Source: Amphirosellinia nigrospora (Eukaryota > Ascomycota > Sordariomycetes > Xylariales > Xylariaceae). Taken from it: DNA of 64,000 bases. Positions within the stretch are counted from its first letter, which is position 1. Each line of letters starts with the position of its first letter. This document shows positions 22,949-36,323 of this stretch, piece by piece. The notes below the pieces were generated by a model that saw nothing but the letters and a program-made list of their open reading frames with translations, was not told the DNA's origin and searched no databases. A program made the position numbers and the translations under genes. The stretch spans positions 4,146,001 to 4,210,000 of the forward strand of contig SCHM01000001.1 in the NCBI GenBank assembly GCA_004123355.1. Direction: 5' to 3'.

Positions 22949-24961
22949 TCAGACTACTCTACTAGCAAATTTATCTTCGAAAGTTTTGTCCGTATCGGCT
23001 TTCAATTGTTTTTTGTTGTATTTAACAACTTTTCTTTGCTTGACAATGTTGTTGTCGACGTCTTCTCGTTCCTGTCTGCTCGTTGAGACGTTTTGGAAGT
23101 AATTATTGATAAACTTAGTGAGGCTGGCGTTCCTCAACTTCATCTGAGCCACCAGGGCTTCTGGGAGGGAGGCAGCATGTCCATTAACGAGAATATCATA
23201 GGCAGCACTCATTTTTCGTGCCAGGGCCACTACTTCTGCCTTTGAGCAACGCGCCTGCTCAGGTGATTCGTGATTGGTAGTATTTGGGAGATCAATGTTG
23301 CATTTCTCCGCAGCCACTTGGTAAGGCCCAAAAAGATGACCTAGAGCTGCAGCTAGGTTTTTGGCCCAGGCATTCATGGCGCCCGTATAGTTGCTTTTCG
23401 CCTCACTGTCGAATGAGCGTCTAGATGCGTGGGCGACGTGCAGATACGTTCGTAGTACCTGCATATCAGAAATGCTGGGCTTTTGTTCCATTACTTTCAG
23501 AATCGCTGTTGCGTTGTCGAGTGCGGACCTGTTAAGATTATCACGAAGGCAGACCTCCATGGCGACTCGCAAATGCTTGGGGGTTATCATGTCGCTGGGC
23601 ATGCTCTGTAGAGTCGTAGCAGCTCTGCCACTGTTCTTGCCACGGTGAAAAACTCTAAGTGCTCGAACCCAATTCTCGGCATCTGGAACAACGTGATAAT
23701 GTAGGGTGAACACGTTCCAGTATTTGATCGCCTTGGTGGTCCTGCCAGTCTTCTCTAGGGCTTGAAGGATCATTGATAGAGAATTGTTGCCCGGTAGTGG
23801 ACAAGTGTCGGCTGGCGCCCCGGGGCTTTGATGTCCGGTAAGGGGGGCCTGGGGGCACCGTTGTTGTTGGCCTCTTCTCGTCCAGATAAACCCTTGTTCT
23901 TTTCTCTCGAAATCATCATGGTTTGCTCAATGAGGCTTTCGATGGCATCGACATCCCTATATCCCCCCATGAGCAAGATCCGCCCCATGGCACACACTAG
24001 TTCTTCGTCAATGATGATGGAACCAGCTCTCCACCGTGAAATGACTTCCTCCCATATCGTCTTGGCGCGTTTTATGACGCTGTCCTTTTCTTTCCGGATC
24101 TCCTCCTCTCCCAGGCGTCCGCTAGTGTCCTCGCTGGTATATGCCTTGTCGACCTTCATGCGCATAGCATTGAAATAATAGTATAGGGTTACTCGGGAGT
24201 CGTCGGAGGAGTTAAGGATGCTGAACATGGAGTCGAGATTCTGCGGCCTTGGCGCATACTCTCAGGACTGCGTTGAGATGTATGACATTGGGCTTTATTC
24301 GTCCGACCGATAGCATGTTCTGGTACAGCTTGTACGCCTCGCCAATGGCTAGTTTGGGATGTTCCGACTTGGCGCATCCTCGAAAGATGATGGTGAAGGT
24401 TTGGGCATTTGGCTGCTGGTCGCGCTTCTTCATCTGCTCGGCCTCGGCCTCTCGTCAGTCAACCATGAAGAAGTTGATAGCAAGGGACGAGGGACTGACC
24501 TCGTTGTAGAGCTTGATAGCTCCATGTAAGCGGCCGTGCTCCAGCTGATAGTCGATCAGGTGATTCCAGCTAACGGTGACGCTCTTGGTTCTACTGGCCT
24601 GCCTCGTAATCACAGCAGCAAGTTCAAAATTGTCCTTTTCCAAGGCAAGCTTGACACGGTTTGATATGTGGAACGCATCTCCCAGATACTCCAGCTCCTT
24701 GCGCGCAGCTAACTCTATACTCTTGGAGTGACGGCGCTCGATGGAGCCTGGTGGCGATGGCGCTATAACGGCATTTTCCGAGTCTGTGGATGGCGCATGC
24801 GTGGTTACTGTGGCATATGTTCTCCGTGTTCCTGTTCGAGAATGTTTCGTGATGGTCCCAAGGGTCGGCAGACAGTAGACAGTTGGCTTTAAATTCCGAG
24901 CGAGACTGTGTCCAGATATATTTTCAGGGGCTCTTCGTAGACATGCTCGACAGACAAACAT
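22949..24961 (-). CDS. Mitochondrial pentatricopeptide-repeat (PPR) protein
   Basis: PPR proteins bind organellar RNA and control its stability, processing or translation. A Cys/Arg-rich N-terminus (MFVCRACLRRAPENISGHSL) followed by RRTYATV suggests a mitochondrial presequence. Exon 1 (24961-24500) joins exon 2 (24448-22949) through a GTCAGT...GAG AG intron. Helical-hairpin repeats with the PPR pattern are visible, for example VSWNHLIDYQLEHGRLHGAI, TFTIIFRGCAKSEHPKLAIG, KPNVIHLNAVLRVCAKAAE and MILQALEKTGRTTKAIKYW. Two frame breaks occur: near 23820 one G is missing from a G run, and near 24230 one extra base (or two missing) must be assumed. Corrected length is about 653 residues. The gene is transcribed divergently from DNA polymerase alpha. 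The exact RNA target, and which yeast PPR protein it matches, cannot be said. Confidence 0.78.
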
Positions 24962-25506
24962 TGCAACTTCTTGAAGTTGGTTATATTGCCAAATGCGCCT
25001 CGGACAAGAAGATTTTGTCGCAGTGATCTCAGTTAACTAACTTCTTATCTTTTATGTACCTATATGTAGGTAAATTGTGCCGCATTGGTTGCCAATTGCA
25101 GGGGTAGGTAGGCTAGGCACTAAAAAGGTTCTTGGCACAACCCCACTGCCCCTCCAACAGGTAATCGGTACCTAATGAATGCATGACCGGGGTTCGCGGT
25201 ACGCGTGCTCGTCCACCACCTACCACCATGTACTATGACCCGCGACGCGTCCCCATTAAATTGTTTAATTGATACCAGAACAGACAGCACGCTACACCTC
25301 GATCCATTCTGCATCTCCCCCTCCCCACGAAGCCAGCGCACAGAGGCAACACATCCCTCAACTACTCAACTACTTAACTACTTAATTGATTCACCGCTAT
25401 CTGCTGAACCCTGAGTTCTGACATGTGTTTCTCTTCTTGAAGCTTGTCTGAAATTACGAAGCCCCTTTTCCGAAAGAAACCAACAAAAACCAGTACCTCA
25501 AGAACC
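24962..25506. promoter_or_regulatory. Divergent promoter: PPR gene / POL1
   Basis: A 545-base head-to-head spacer between the minus-strand PPR gene and plus-strand POL1 must hold both promoters. It has TAGGTA words and, near the POL1 side, a C-rich leader followed by the repeated ACTACTCAACTACTTAACTAC. No other gene fits. Confidence 0.6.
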
Positions 25507-28500
25507 ATGTCGAAAGCTGCCAGCAAACGCAACAAGCTCGCCGAACTGCGAGCGTTGCGCGCCTCTGGCAAGAAAGCTTACGACACATACGAGGTTGCTG
25601 AGGAGCAGGCTCTGTACGAGGAGGTTGACGAGAACGAGTACAAGAAAATTGTGAGAGACCGCCTCAACCAAGATGACTTCGTTGTCGACGATAACGGCGA
25701 GGGCTATGCCGATGACGGCCGTGAAGATTGGGACCGGGTCCAGACTTACTATTCCGAGAGCGAGGGTGACATGGCGTCTGGGTCGAAAACCCGCAAATCT
25801 GGTGAGAAGACGTCCAGGCTATCCTCTCCCGTCTTGCACCTGCACATGCTCACACCTTTCAAGATAAGCGGAAACGCGAAGAAGACGCATCAAAGAAAGA
25901 TGCGAATGATCGGGATATTAGCGAATATTTTATGAAGGGGCAGAGTGCCCCTCAGCCCAAAGCAAAGGTGTGCCGTCTCTCATCCCACCTGATTATGACT
26001 GGAACAATACGCTCACTTCTTCACTTAGGTTATCAAGACAGAGGAGGACGATAGGTTTCTTGCGAATCTGCTTGGCGAAGTCGACTCAAATGTCCCAACT
26101 CCAGTTATCCGGCTACCCAAGAGGCACAGGTCTCCCGAGAGGCGCCGCCCCGTGTGTTATCTCCTGTTCGTAGCACTCGACACCCGGCAACGAAGAAGGC
26201 GAGACTCAGCCCGGAGGCATTGCCGCCTACATCTCACACCGGAAATGTCCAAGATGACGACTTTCTCCCCCAATGGAGGATGACATACTGCCGCAGATTA
26301 ATGATGACATAATGAGTGATCCGATGCCACTCCCGTCATCGCCCATTTCCAAAATAGTTGCTCGTAAGGCCCAGGTCAAGACTGAGCCTACTGATGAGGA
26401 TGAAGATGAGGAAATGATGGAGGTGGCCCATGCCGGCGCGATAAGCACAGCGAGCGTCAACTTAACTGCCTCTCGACATATTAAAAAGCTCGTGAAGCCT
26501 GACCCTTATCCTTCCCGGCTAGTTCATCGCCCTCGAAAGCCCCTGGAGTCGGCGTTGATTCATCATCATGGAACCAATTGACCGATAAGTTGAACGTAGT
26601 TGACAGCTCAATCCCTCAAGCCCGTGCCATTGGGAAAATGGATTATAGAGATGCCATCGAGGAAGACGGTAGCCTCAACATGTTCTGGACCGACTACACA
26701 GAGGTCAATGGCTCTCTCTTGTTTGGCAAAGTGCAGAACAAGAAGACTGGCGCATATGCAAGTTGTTTCGTCAAGGTTGACAATGTACTACGAAAGCTGT
26801 ATTTCCTCCCCCGGCAGTATCGTCAGCGGGGTGGACGAGACACCGACGAAGAAGTTGACATGCAAGACGTTTATGCCGAAGTTGATGAGATTATGACGAA
26901 GATGAATGTTGATATGTACAAGATCAAAGGGTGCAACCGAAAGTATGCCTTTGAATTACCTGGGATTCCTCGCGAAGCTCAGTATCTGAAGCTATTATAC
27001 CCGTACACCAGTAAGTTATCCACGTCAACAATGCGCTACAAACCAGTATATGTTTAACTCGAAACAGAACCACAGATACCTGCTGAGAAAGCTGGCGAGA
27101 CATTCTCTCATGTTTTTGGCACCAATACTGTATTATTCGAGCAGTTTGTGCTGTGGAAGAATATCATGGGCCCGTGCTGGCTGAAAATCAAAGATGCCGA
27201 TTTTGGCACCTTGAAGAATAGCTCGTATGCCAAGCTTGAAGTCCAAGTCAACAGCCCGGATGAGGTGTTTCCACTGAGCGACTCGGACAACTTGGACACG
27301 CCTCCTCTTACTTTAATGAGTTTGGCTATGCGGACAACTTTCAATGCAAAAGATAACAAGGCGGAGATCCTGTCCATCAGTGCCCGCATATACGAAAATG
27401 TATTGCTCAGTGATGCCACACCGGCCGATCGAATTCCATCTCGAACGTTTACCTTGATTAGGCCGAACGGCAACGCATTCCCTTTCGGGTTCGATAAGCT
27501 AGTGCAGGGCAGAAAGAAAGGTTTGATCAAGTTAATGAAGACAGAAGCGGAGATTTTATCCTACTTCCTCGCGCAGCTTGATGTTGCCGATCCCGATGTT
27601 ATTATGGGACACCAACTTGAAGGTGTTGATTATAGTATCATCCTGAACAGGCTGCACGAGAAAAAGACCCCACAATGGGCACGTCTTGGGCGACTTCGCA
27701 GGACGCAATGGCCAGCGTCCATAAGTAAGGCCGGCGGTAATGTCTTCGCAGAGCGCCAAGTCATGGCTGGTCGTCTGTTATGCGATATCGCCAACGACGC
27801 CGGCAAATCAGTCATGTCCAAATGCCAGTCCTGGAGTCTGACTGAGATGTGTAACCTATATCTAGGTGGTGATACACGTCGCAGGGACATTGACAATGAG
27901 GTTGCTTTGAAATCGTGGGCCACTGAGAAAAATGGGCTGTTAGATTACATTACCCACATGGAAGCAGACACGTATTTCATCGTTGCTCTGGCACTTGGAA
28001 CCCAAATTTTACCTCTAACAAAAGTCTTGACGAACTTGGCCGGCAACTCATGGGCTCGAACGTTAACTGGAACTCGTGCGGAGCGAAATGAGTATATTTT
28101 ACTGCATGAGTTCCATCGCAACAAATTTCTATGTCCCGACAAGCAGTTCTACAAAGGGCGACCTAAGGTTGACGATGAGGCAGAGGAAGATGACGCGGCT
28201 CCTAGTAAGAAGAAGGACAAATACAAGGGTGGCCTGGTGTTTGATCCGAAAAAGGGTCTATATGATAAGTTTGTGCTTGTTATGGATTTCAATTCCCTCT
28301 ATCCTTCTATTATCCAAGAGTTTAACATCTGCTTCACAACTGTGGAGCGATCTGCATTGGTAAGTCAGCCCTAGACGTGTTTGCTGGTCTGTACTGACAT
28401 TCCTTGCAGTCTGAAGACGAGGATACTGTGCCAGCAGTTCCAACAGAACAAGAACAAGGCATATTGCCAAGGCTTATTGCTACTCTTGTTAGCCGTCGGC

Positions 28501-30188
28501 GACAAGTGAAGTCACTTATGAAAGACAAGAATGCCACACCAGAGCAGCTCTCCACGTGGGATATTAAACAAACTGCGTTGAAGCTCACGGCAAATTCTAT
28601 GTACGGCTGTCTAGGATATACCAAATCGCGATTCTATGCGCGACCCTTAGCTATACTCACTACCTCCAAGGGTCGTGAGATTCTCAAAAGTACGGCAGAG
28701 CTTGCGGAGTCGAAGTCGTTAGAAGTTATCTATGGTGACACTGACTCTGTCATGATCAATGCCAATGTCGAGTCAGTGGCAGATGCCTTGAAAGTTGGCA
28801 ATGATTTCAAGAAGGCCGTCAATGAACGGTACCGCCTCCTCGAGATTGACATTGATAATGTCTTCCGGAGAATTCTGCTGCAGGCCAAAAAGAAGTATGC
28901 TGCCATTAATCTCGTCGAAGTTGCCGGCGGCAAATATGTTGAAAAAATGGAGGTAAAAGGTCTGGACATGAAGCGCAGAGAGTACTGCGCTCTGTCGAAA
29001 GAGATTTCGTCCCGGATACTGAACGAAATTCTTTCAGGAGATGAAACTGAGGTCGCTGTCCAGCGGATACACGAGTATCTGCGAGAGATTTCAGGAAATA
29101 TGCGCGACTATTCAATTCCCGTTCAAAAGTATATCATCTACACACAACTTGGCAAAGCGCCAAAAGAGTATCCCAATGCGGATTCAATGCCACAAGTTCA
29201 AGTAGCTCTTCGAGAAATTGCGCGAGGCAAGAATATTCGACGTGGAGATGTCATCTCCTATGTTGTGACCGGAGACACCAAGACTAGTTCGGAACCTGTT
29301 GCTAAACGTGCATATACGCCACAAGATGTTACCAAAAAGGACTCGGACCTGAAGGTGGATGTCGAATGGTATATTGGCAAGCAAATATTCCCACCCGTCG
29401 AGCGTCTATGTGCCAATATCACTGGTACTTCCACCCCACAACTCGCCGAGCAACTTGGTCTCGATATCCGCCGGTACGCCAACAATTCCTCCAGCCAGTC
29501 TGGGTCTAACGACCTTGAGATCCATCCTCTAGAATCTCAGATTCCTGATGAGATCCGCTTCCGCGATTGCACACGACTCTCTCTCCGCTGCCGGAAGTGC
29601 AAGGCCTCTTCGTCATTCGAAGGCCTCCTTCCCACAGCCTCCAACATCGAGGGTAGTCAACCAATGCCCGTCACAGCACAGGGCGTCTCCTGTCCATCCT
29701 GCTCATGCCTTATCCCAAACCTCAGCATCGTCGCACAGCTCGAGCATGCCGTCCGTATCCAAACGTCGCGCTACTACGAAGGGTGGCTCGTGTGCGATGA
29801 CGCATCATGCGGAAACCGCACGCGCCAGCTCTCTGTCTGCGGCACTCGGTGCATGGGACCCCAGGGTCTCGCGACGGGTTGCCTCGGCCGCATGCGCTAC
29901 GAGTACTCGGAGCGGGACATTTATAACCAACTAGTCTACTTCGCCTCCCTCTGGGACGTTGACAAGGCCCGTACTAAGGCCCTGTCTGGTGCCACGGGCG
30001 TCGGTGGCGAGGGCAATGCCGGCGCGCTGAGCGCCGCGGAACAAGAGCGTATCAAGGCCCTTGCCGAACACAACCGCACCCGCTTCAGTACTGTCAAGGG
30101 CGTCGTTGATAAGTACCTCGACAAGTGCGGTCGCCAATGGGTGGCTATGGATACCCTGTTCTCCAAGCTTGGCTTTGTCGCCGTTTGA
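25507..30188 (+). CDS. POL1: DNA polymerase alpha catalytic subunit
   Basis: This family B polymerase extends primase-made RNA primers at origins and on the lagging strand, in complex with primase and the B subunit. The start is MSKAASKRNKLAELRALRAS; the N-terminal alpha-specific region is acidic and partly disordered. Polymerase motifs are clear: A, DFNSLYPSIIQEFNIC near 28285; B, KLTANSMYGCLGY near 28581; C, YGDTDS near 28731. The C-terminal cysteine clusters (CRKCK, CPSCSC, CGNR, CGTRC) are the zinc and subunit-binding modules. Introns are 25802-25863, 25968-26028, 27011-27067 and 28360-28409. Single C losses near 26148, 26270 and 26517 break the poorly conserved N-terminal third; the rest is intact. 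Corrected length is about 1484 residues, against 1468 in yeast. Confidence 0.97.
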
Positions 30189-31604
30189 AGAGCAGAATTG
30201 AAAAGAATGGCTGCAGAGCGTGGCCGTATCTGTTTGTCTTTGAGCATTGAATTTTTATGGCTTGATTGGAGAGGAGCTGGTCTACTTTGCATAGCGTTTA
30301 CTCCCTTCATGAAGAGAGTTTGAAAATTGTACTTGTGTGATTGTGGACATGTACATACGCGAGGTTTATTGCTGGGTGCCATTAAACATGGTATGGTACC
30401 CTGGTGCCTGGTTCCCTTCCTCTGTTAGATTTATCGTATAGGTAGTTATTTGTTTCACCCCGGCGTTCTGAGTTAGCAGGCGCCTTGGTAGAGTTACGAA
30501 GATTTAACTTATTAATGATCAAAGGGATGTTCTTGAATTACTGAGAGAGCCTATGAAACGACTTACTACCCCGAATATAAGTACACTTAATTCTTGGTAC
30601 CTAGCTATACTGCATCTACTATATACATAGGTAACTATGGAGCTGAACCACTTACTATCATAATAGCTAAGGGTCACACTTTGACTCGCCTAGTTTTCGA
30701 AAGTCCGCAAATTTTCGCAAACAGAAATAAAACAATTGAGCATATTGTTTGACATTCTCGCGAACTACCACTGAACGGTTGTCTAGGATTAAATATGGTA
30801 TACAGCAGGATACGCCGAGCGCCTGATATGCCCCTCATCATTGTTCTTATCATCGTGTCCCTGACGCCTCCTCCCTTCCACCCTGTAAGTAGCGGTAGAG
30901 CAATATCTGCCGTGGCCATCTACCGTGGCATCCTGCGCTACTCATTCGACCAACCCGCGGCGTCATTGATGCTACAAAACCCCTTTAGATAACTGGTGTT
31001 CTACCCTCACGAAGCTAGGTACTAAGCTGTAGTCGCAGCCAAAGCAGCCGCTATTAGGGAAATCAAGCCACATTATTTCCAGCCAAAATCATGCAAACTC
31101 ATGTAGTTCGAGATCTAGGCTGTGTTCATCTCTTCCGTTATTCATCTTCAAATAGTTGATGCCATGGTCGCTTGATCCCCTCCTCCCTCAAAGTGACGCA
31201 TGGAAACTTCCAACTTTTAATTCCACTACTTCGTGTCGTACGCCTCGCTGGTGGTCCTGTGTAGCGGAAATTGTGCTCCCGATGCTTCCACTCTGGTGGC
31301 ACGATGAGGCAGTCGTTGTACTGCGTACCCAGATGGGTATACTAGAGCCGGTGAAGGCCCAAATGTCGTGAAAACACACAAATTGGAAATGGAAATCATC
31401 GAGGAAATAACTCTTAGCAGTACAAGTTGCAGGGAGACTCTATCCGACTCGAGGTATCATAATGAAGGAAAGAAACCTAGAACTTTTGAAGACACCTTTT
31501 TACAGTCCCCGTAAATGCAACGCAAAACCATAGTTCGAGTCTATGCATAAAAATGCAGCCACGGATGCAGGACATGACTATTGCTGAGTCGATTATGCGT
31601 TCAC
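30189..31604. other. Convergent spacer between POL1 and eIF4G
   Basis: The 3' ends of both genes face each other across 1.4 kb. Short open frames only, none with recognisable content. Several TAGGTA/TACCTA words occur (for example near 30596). Confidence 0.6.
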
Positions 31605-34600
31605 TCAGTTATCCCCTTTTTTAGATGCGGCTGAGGCGTCAGGTGTAGCCTTAGCCAAAGCAGGAGATGCTGCAGCGGATGGAGGCGATCCCGGATGGTC
31701 CGAATCCATGTTGGCCAATAAACTAGGACAAGGCGTGTTAGTATATACATCTACACAGTCAAAGGCGTCTGGGTACGTCACTTACCCGAACGAATTAGTG
31801 CTGGTAGGTGTTTCCCTGACTGGTGGAGTGCCAGTTCTGGATGAAGCACCCGAATCATCAGCGCCACGGCTCAGAGAACCACCAGGGCCAAGACGTCTAC
31901 CACTATTGCTTCGAGAACCAAGCATCGACATCGGACCAAGCGTGAGATTAGTACTGGATGGGCGGCTAGCACCGCCCTTAAGACGGCGGAGGTCATCGAT
32001 ACCGACCTGATTGGGTGTCGGTTGGGGGAAACCTCCTGGAAGGTGTCGTGCATCTCCACGACCAAGTTGCGCACGTCCTCCACCACCCTCTGGTTACTGC
32101 GAGCAGCCTCGGCAGCCTTTTGAGCCGCCAGAGCTTCAGCCTCGGCTCGAACTTCCTCGAGTGTCTTAGGGCCCTTATTGGCCTCCTTGGAGATCCAGTT
32201 GACTCTTCGCAAATCTACAACGTCCATAAGCATGAACTGTAGACGGCTAGGAAGTCCAGGGAGCTCTATCATGGATTGTATGCGGGTGAAATAAGCATCC
32301 ATCATAGGCTTGCCCTTTTCGGCAGCATCTAGGTTACCGCCGATAGTCCTCAAAAGCTTGCAGAGAGACTCAACCTCAGCCTCGTCGGGAATGCCCGAGT
32401 AGTCAACTAACTTCCTGACACATTCATGCATGATACGTTCAGTCAGCATACCAAGTTTGTACAATTCTCCGATGAACTGCACTAGACCGAGGCCTCTTCT
32501 TTTCGCAGCAGCAGCTAGGTAGTACTCGTCAGATAGCAAGGCGGCTTCTCCTGGCTTGCCGCCCTCGCCCTCCTTTGGCTCGGGAAGTTGTAACTTCCAG
32601 CCGCGCTCAAATTCTTCTTGACACCTGTTGAGAAGATACTTCCTGAATAAAGCACCCCGTTAACAACATTGCCATTTCTATCCTTGATGTTCTCATCTCG
32701 GATATCCGGGCTCATAGTCTCCAACATCTTCTTGCAAAATTTGGCGTACATCGAGGCCCAATGTGCCTCATCGGTTGCCTTCTCAAAGGTAAGTTGGATG
32801 ACTTGACGTAGTGTCCTACCATCCATCTCTTCTTTGGACTGTGCGGCGATTTGCAGAATTTGATCCGATATACGATCGAAGTTTTCTGGCGTCATCTTGT
32901 TGAGGGCAGCTTTGACCTTTCGCTGCACCATAGCAGGATCCATGTGAGTGTTTTGGGCAGCAAGGTTGCTTGAAACAGCCGCTTTGGTAACACTTAAAGG
33001 TTTCCAACCAGTGGTACTCGTTTGAAGAGCTTCAATCTTCAAGCCCTGGGTGAGAGGCATATTCTTAGCTGCCTGAGCTTCGACCTTGCTATTGATGGTG
33101 CTCTGTTTACTGGCATTGCGCCGACTGCTTTGTCGAGGCGAATGGGCATACTGCCCATATTGGAGGATGGCTGTCGGCTCATTTGGGAGCCTCCAGCAAA
33201 TGCGCCTCCTGGCCGTTGGAAGCTAGCCATTGAATTGATTCCAGGTCGACCACCCATTGCCTTGTTGCTCGCCTCGAACCGTTGGGCTGAGGTTGTGCCA
33301 GAAGGAAGCTGTTGTATTCCACCGGCACCAAAGTTACCCATAGGGAAGCTGGAGGTGCTACCCCTAGTACTCGACCTTCCAGGACCGCTACCTGACCGAG
33401 AGGCAGATCGTCCGCCTTCGCCATCGCCAATAAGTTTCTGCACTTGGTTGACGAAATCCATGGAGGGCTGCTCCGTGAATACTGTCTTAAATTGTAGTAG
33501 AAAAGCGGCGTCGTATTTGAATGAGGTACCCTTTTTAGCAACCGCGGCATTCAAGGCCGGGTTTGGTGAGTTAATGCCCGGTGGGTAAATATCAGTCTTG
33601 ATTATGTCCAAAAGCCTAGCAGTCTTCAATGACTGTAAAGCAGCGCTAGGCTGAGGAGGCTCGACAGCTTTGGTATTAAGCGGGGCAAGATTTAGAGCTT
33701 GTGGTTTAGGAGCACGACCACTGGGACTAGGTTTTGCACTGGCGCCAGCAGATTGTTTGTCGCCAAGGCCAAGACTGGCAAGTTTCGCAGTTGCATTGGT
33801 GATAGTGGAAGGACCTTCGCTGACGTCTTCTTCTGATGTCGGCTTCTTCAGAGCATCGGCGACGCTTTCAGGGGGTTTCCCCTGTTCGGCGGCGGCGGCA
33901 CGTTTGCGCTCTTTCTCTTCCTCAAGCCGCTCCATTTCTCTCTCCTGCTCACGTAGCTTCTTATCATTCTCAGCTGCGTTAGCAATTCGAGACTGTTCTT
34001 CCTCCCGCTTCTTCGCCGCAGCCTCAACTGTTCTTTTAGCCTGTAGCTCCTCTTCTGCTTTCTCGCGCAGAGCGTCAGCTTCCTCCATTTCACGTATCAT
34101 GCGCTCAATCTCGTCTTCATCGTCAGGCCCACTAGCTCCCTTCGATGCTGGTGTTTCGGCAACGGCATCTGCTTTTGAATTCTCCTCAGTCGTTTTCTTT
34201 TCATCAACGGCCTCCTTCACGATTTCAGTCACTCCGGTCTTGTCTTGAACCTCTTCATCCACCTTGACTTGTGCCTCGGCTGAAGCTTTATCAGACGAGC
34301 CCTTTGCCGCGTCTTCTTCCTTGCCTTTGTCATTCGTGGCGGTTTGCTTGATCTTTTCCATAAACTCATTACGTTTCTCTTCAGCAGTCTTGGAGTTCGA
34401 AGTGCTATCCGTCCGGCCGTGGGCCGAAACAAACGACTTGGGTGTTGACGCCTTAGGGGGTGGGGTAGGCGTAGAGGATATTACTGGAGGGGTCTTTGAT
34501 TGTTGGGTGGTGGACGCTGGTGATGCGGGAGGGGGCTTCAGATTCTTGAGATCAATGGCCTCGCCAGCCTCGTTCTTGATAGTAATGGCTGCGCTTCTCT

Positions 34601-36323
34601 TAGTGGGACGAGTGAAATGAGGAGATTGGGCAACCACGGGTTTCATCTGAGCAGCTTGCTGCTGCGGCGTTCCATGTGCGACTGGGGCTTGGTTCTGACC
34701 AGTGCTTGAAACTGGCCGCTGATCGGATATTTGAGACGAGTTACTACGTGACATGGGCTGAGGACCGGCAGGGTTGTAAGGACTTGGTACAAATGGTTGT
34801 TGGAACTGAGTTAGGGGCGAACCATGAGGCGGCTGCTGCTGGTGGTGATTTGGGTATTGCGGATAGGGAGTAGGGTGCATTTGCGGCATGCCAGTCCCAG
34901 GGCCGTATGGCCCCTGATAATAACCCTGTTTTACATTGGTTAGTAACCGGTCAAAATTTCCACTCTCTGGCGATAAATCTAGATGCCCTATTTCCTGGGG
35001 CATCGGGGGATTAATGGGAAAGTTTGGGGAAAATGCCAGCGGCGTATTAGAAGCCGAAGAGCCGTCAAATTTGTTAACCAGAAGCGGGTCAACAGGTTGC
35101 AACTCATCGAACATACTGGCCCGGGAGTCGTCAAGCCGCCCACTAAAGCGTCTTTGTCTCCAATCATAGTCCTGCCTAAGGGTCTCTGTTCGTCGGTGAG
35201 GATTCGAGTACTTCTCGCTATCACGACGGAGTCCTTTCCTTTAGGCTTGGGATGTATACGTTCATAGGGCTGTTGAATATAAGGGAATATTTGGTTAGGT
35301 ACCTGCATGGGGGCCCCCATAGGCTGTGGGTAATAATAAGGTGGCATGGGCTGACCAGACATAGGAATTTGTTGTGGTATCGCAGGGGCCATGGCCGGGC
35401 TGCGGTTCTGTTGTGGCGGAGTCCCGAAGTGAGGTGGCTGACGACCGTTGCCCATGTAGTTGACAGGCATTCCACCCCGTCCTTGGTTGCCCTGTTGGCT
35501 GCGGTTGTAGTTGTTAGGGGGATAGCCCATGGACGAGTTATTGTATCCGCCGCTATAAGTTCGACCCCACGGGATCCCCCTGAGTGATTACCACGATTCA
35601 TATTTCCAGTCTGGGGTCCGGCATGGTTGCTGATGTCGCTAACATTAGAGCCGCGTCGGATATGCGGCGAGTGCTGAGGCCCAAGAGCGTTTAGATCTTG
35701 AGACGCGGAAGGGGCTCTGATATGGGATTTATCGTTATCGAAGCTGCCAAAGGCTAAAGTGGCATTTGTCGAGCCAGCACCAGATGGAGGTGGAGGTCTG
35801 CCACCGCTAGCGGAGGGTTGGGGGATCGGACTCGGCGAATGTCGAGGCTCTGTGACGCCCCGTCCACCAGCACCAGGAATAGGGACTGGTGCAGATGGGG
35901 TTGGGGAGTACTATGCGAAGCTGCAGGAGAATCCTGGTATCCGAACTGAATACTACCAGGAGTGGGACCAGCAGGAGCACCATTCGTAGAGTAGCTATTC
36001 GGGCCGTTGGCACTCATGGTGACAGAACTCTTACGATTGTGGTTCGGTTGGCCGTTGACAGTAGAGGTGCCGTGCGCAACGGCAGGCACAGCAGGCAATA
36101 TATTGGATCGGCCGTTCATAGGCGATACCGAAGACGACTTCGCATGGTTCGAGGCGGGCGCAGAGCCAGCCGCAACAATAGGTGGGTTGGACCCAGTCGC
36201 AACAACAGGCGTCGATGACGGCTTCTTAGCTGCGCCGGCAGCAGAAGCGTAAGACGTCGCAGCGGGAGCCGCAATGCTGTTGGACGCAGGGTTTGCGGGC
36301 TGTTGGCTAGCCGAAGAAGTCAT
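31605..36323 (-). CDS. TIF4631: Translation initiation factor eIF4G
   Basis: eIF4G is the scaffold of the cap-binding complex, joining eIF4E, eIF4A and poly(A)-binding protein. The long N-terminus (MTSSASQQPANPASNSIAA) is Ser/Pro/Gln/Asn-rich. A charged coiled-coil-like segment lies near 34.0 kb. The eIF4E-binding motif YxxxxLphi is present as KYDAAFLLQF near 33.51 kb. The MIF4G HEAT domain follows: ALNKMTPENFDRISDQIL, YAKFCKKMLE, RGLGLVQFIGELYKLGMLT, then LQFMLMDVVDLRRVNWI. The last intron is 31785-31723, and the protein ends KATPDASAASKKGDN. Six one-base losses (near 35880, 35565, 35235, 33150, 32650, 32045) break the frame and cycle it consistently; with them the length is about 1553 residues. 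Gene identity is certain from the MIF4G domain and the eIF4E-binding site. Confidence 0.95.
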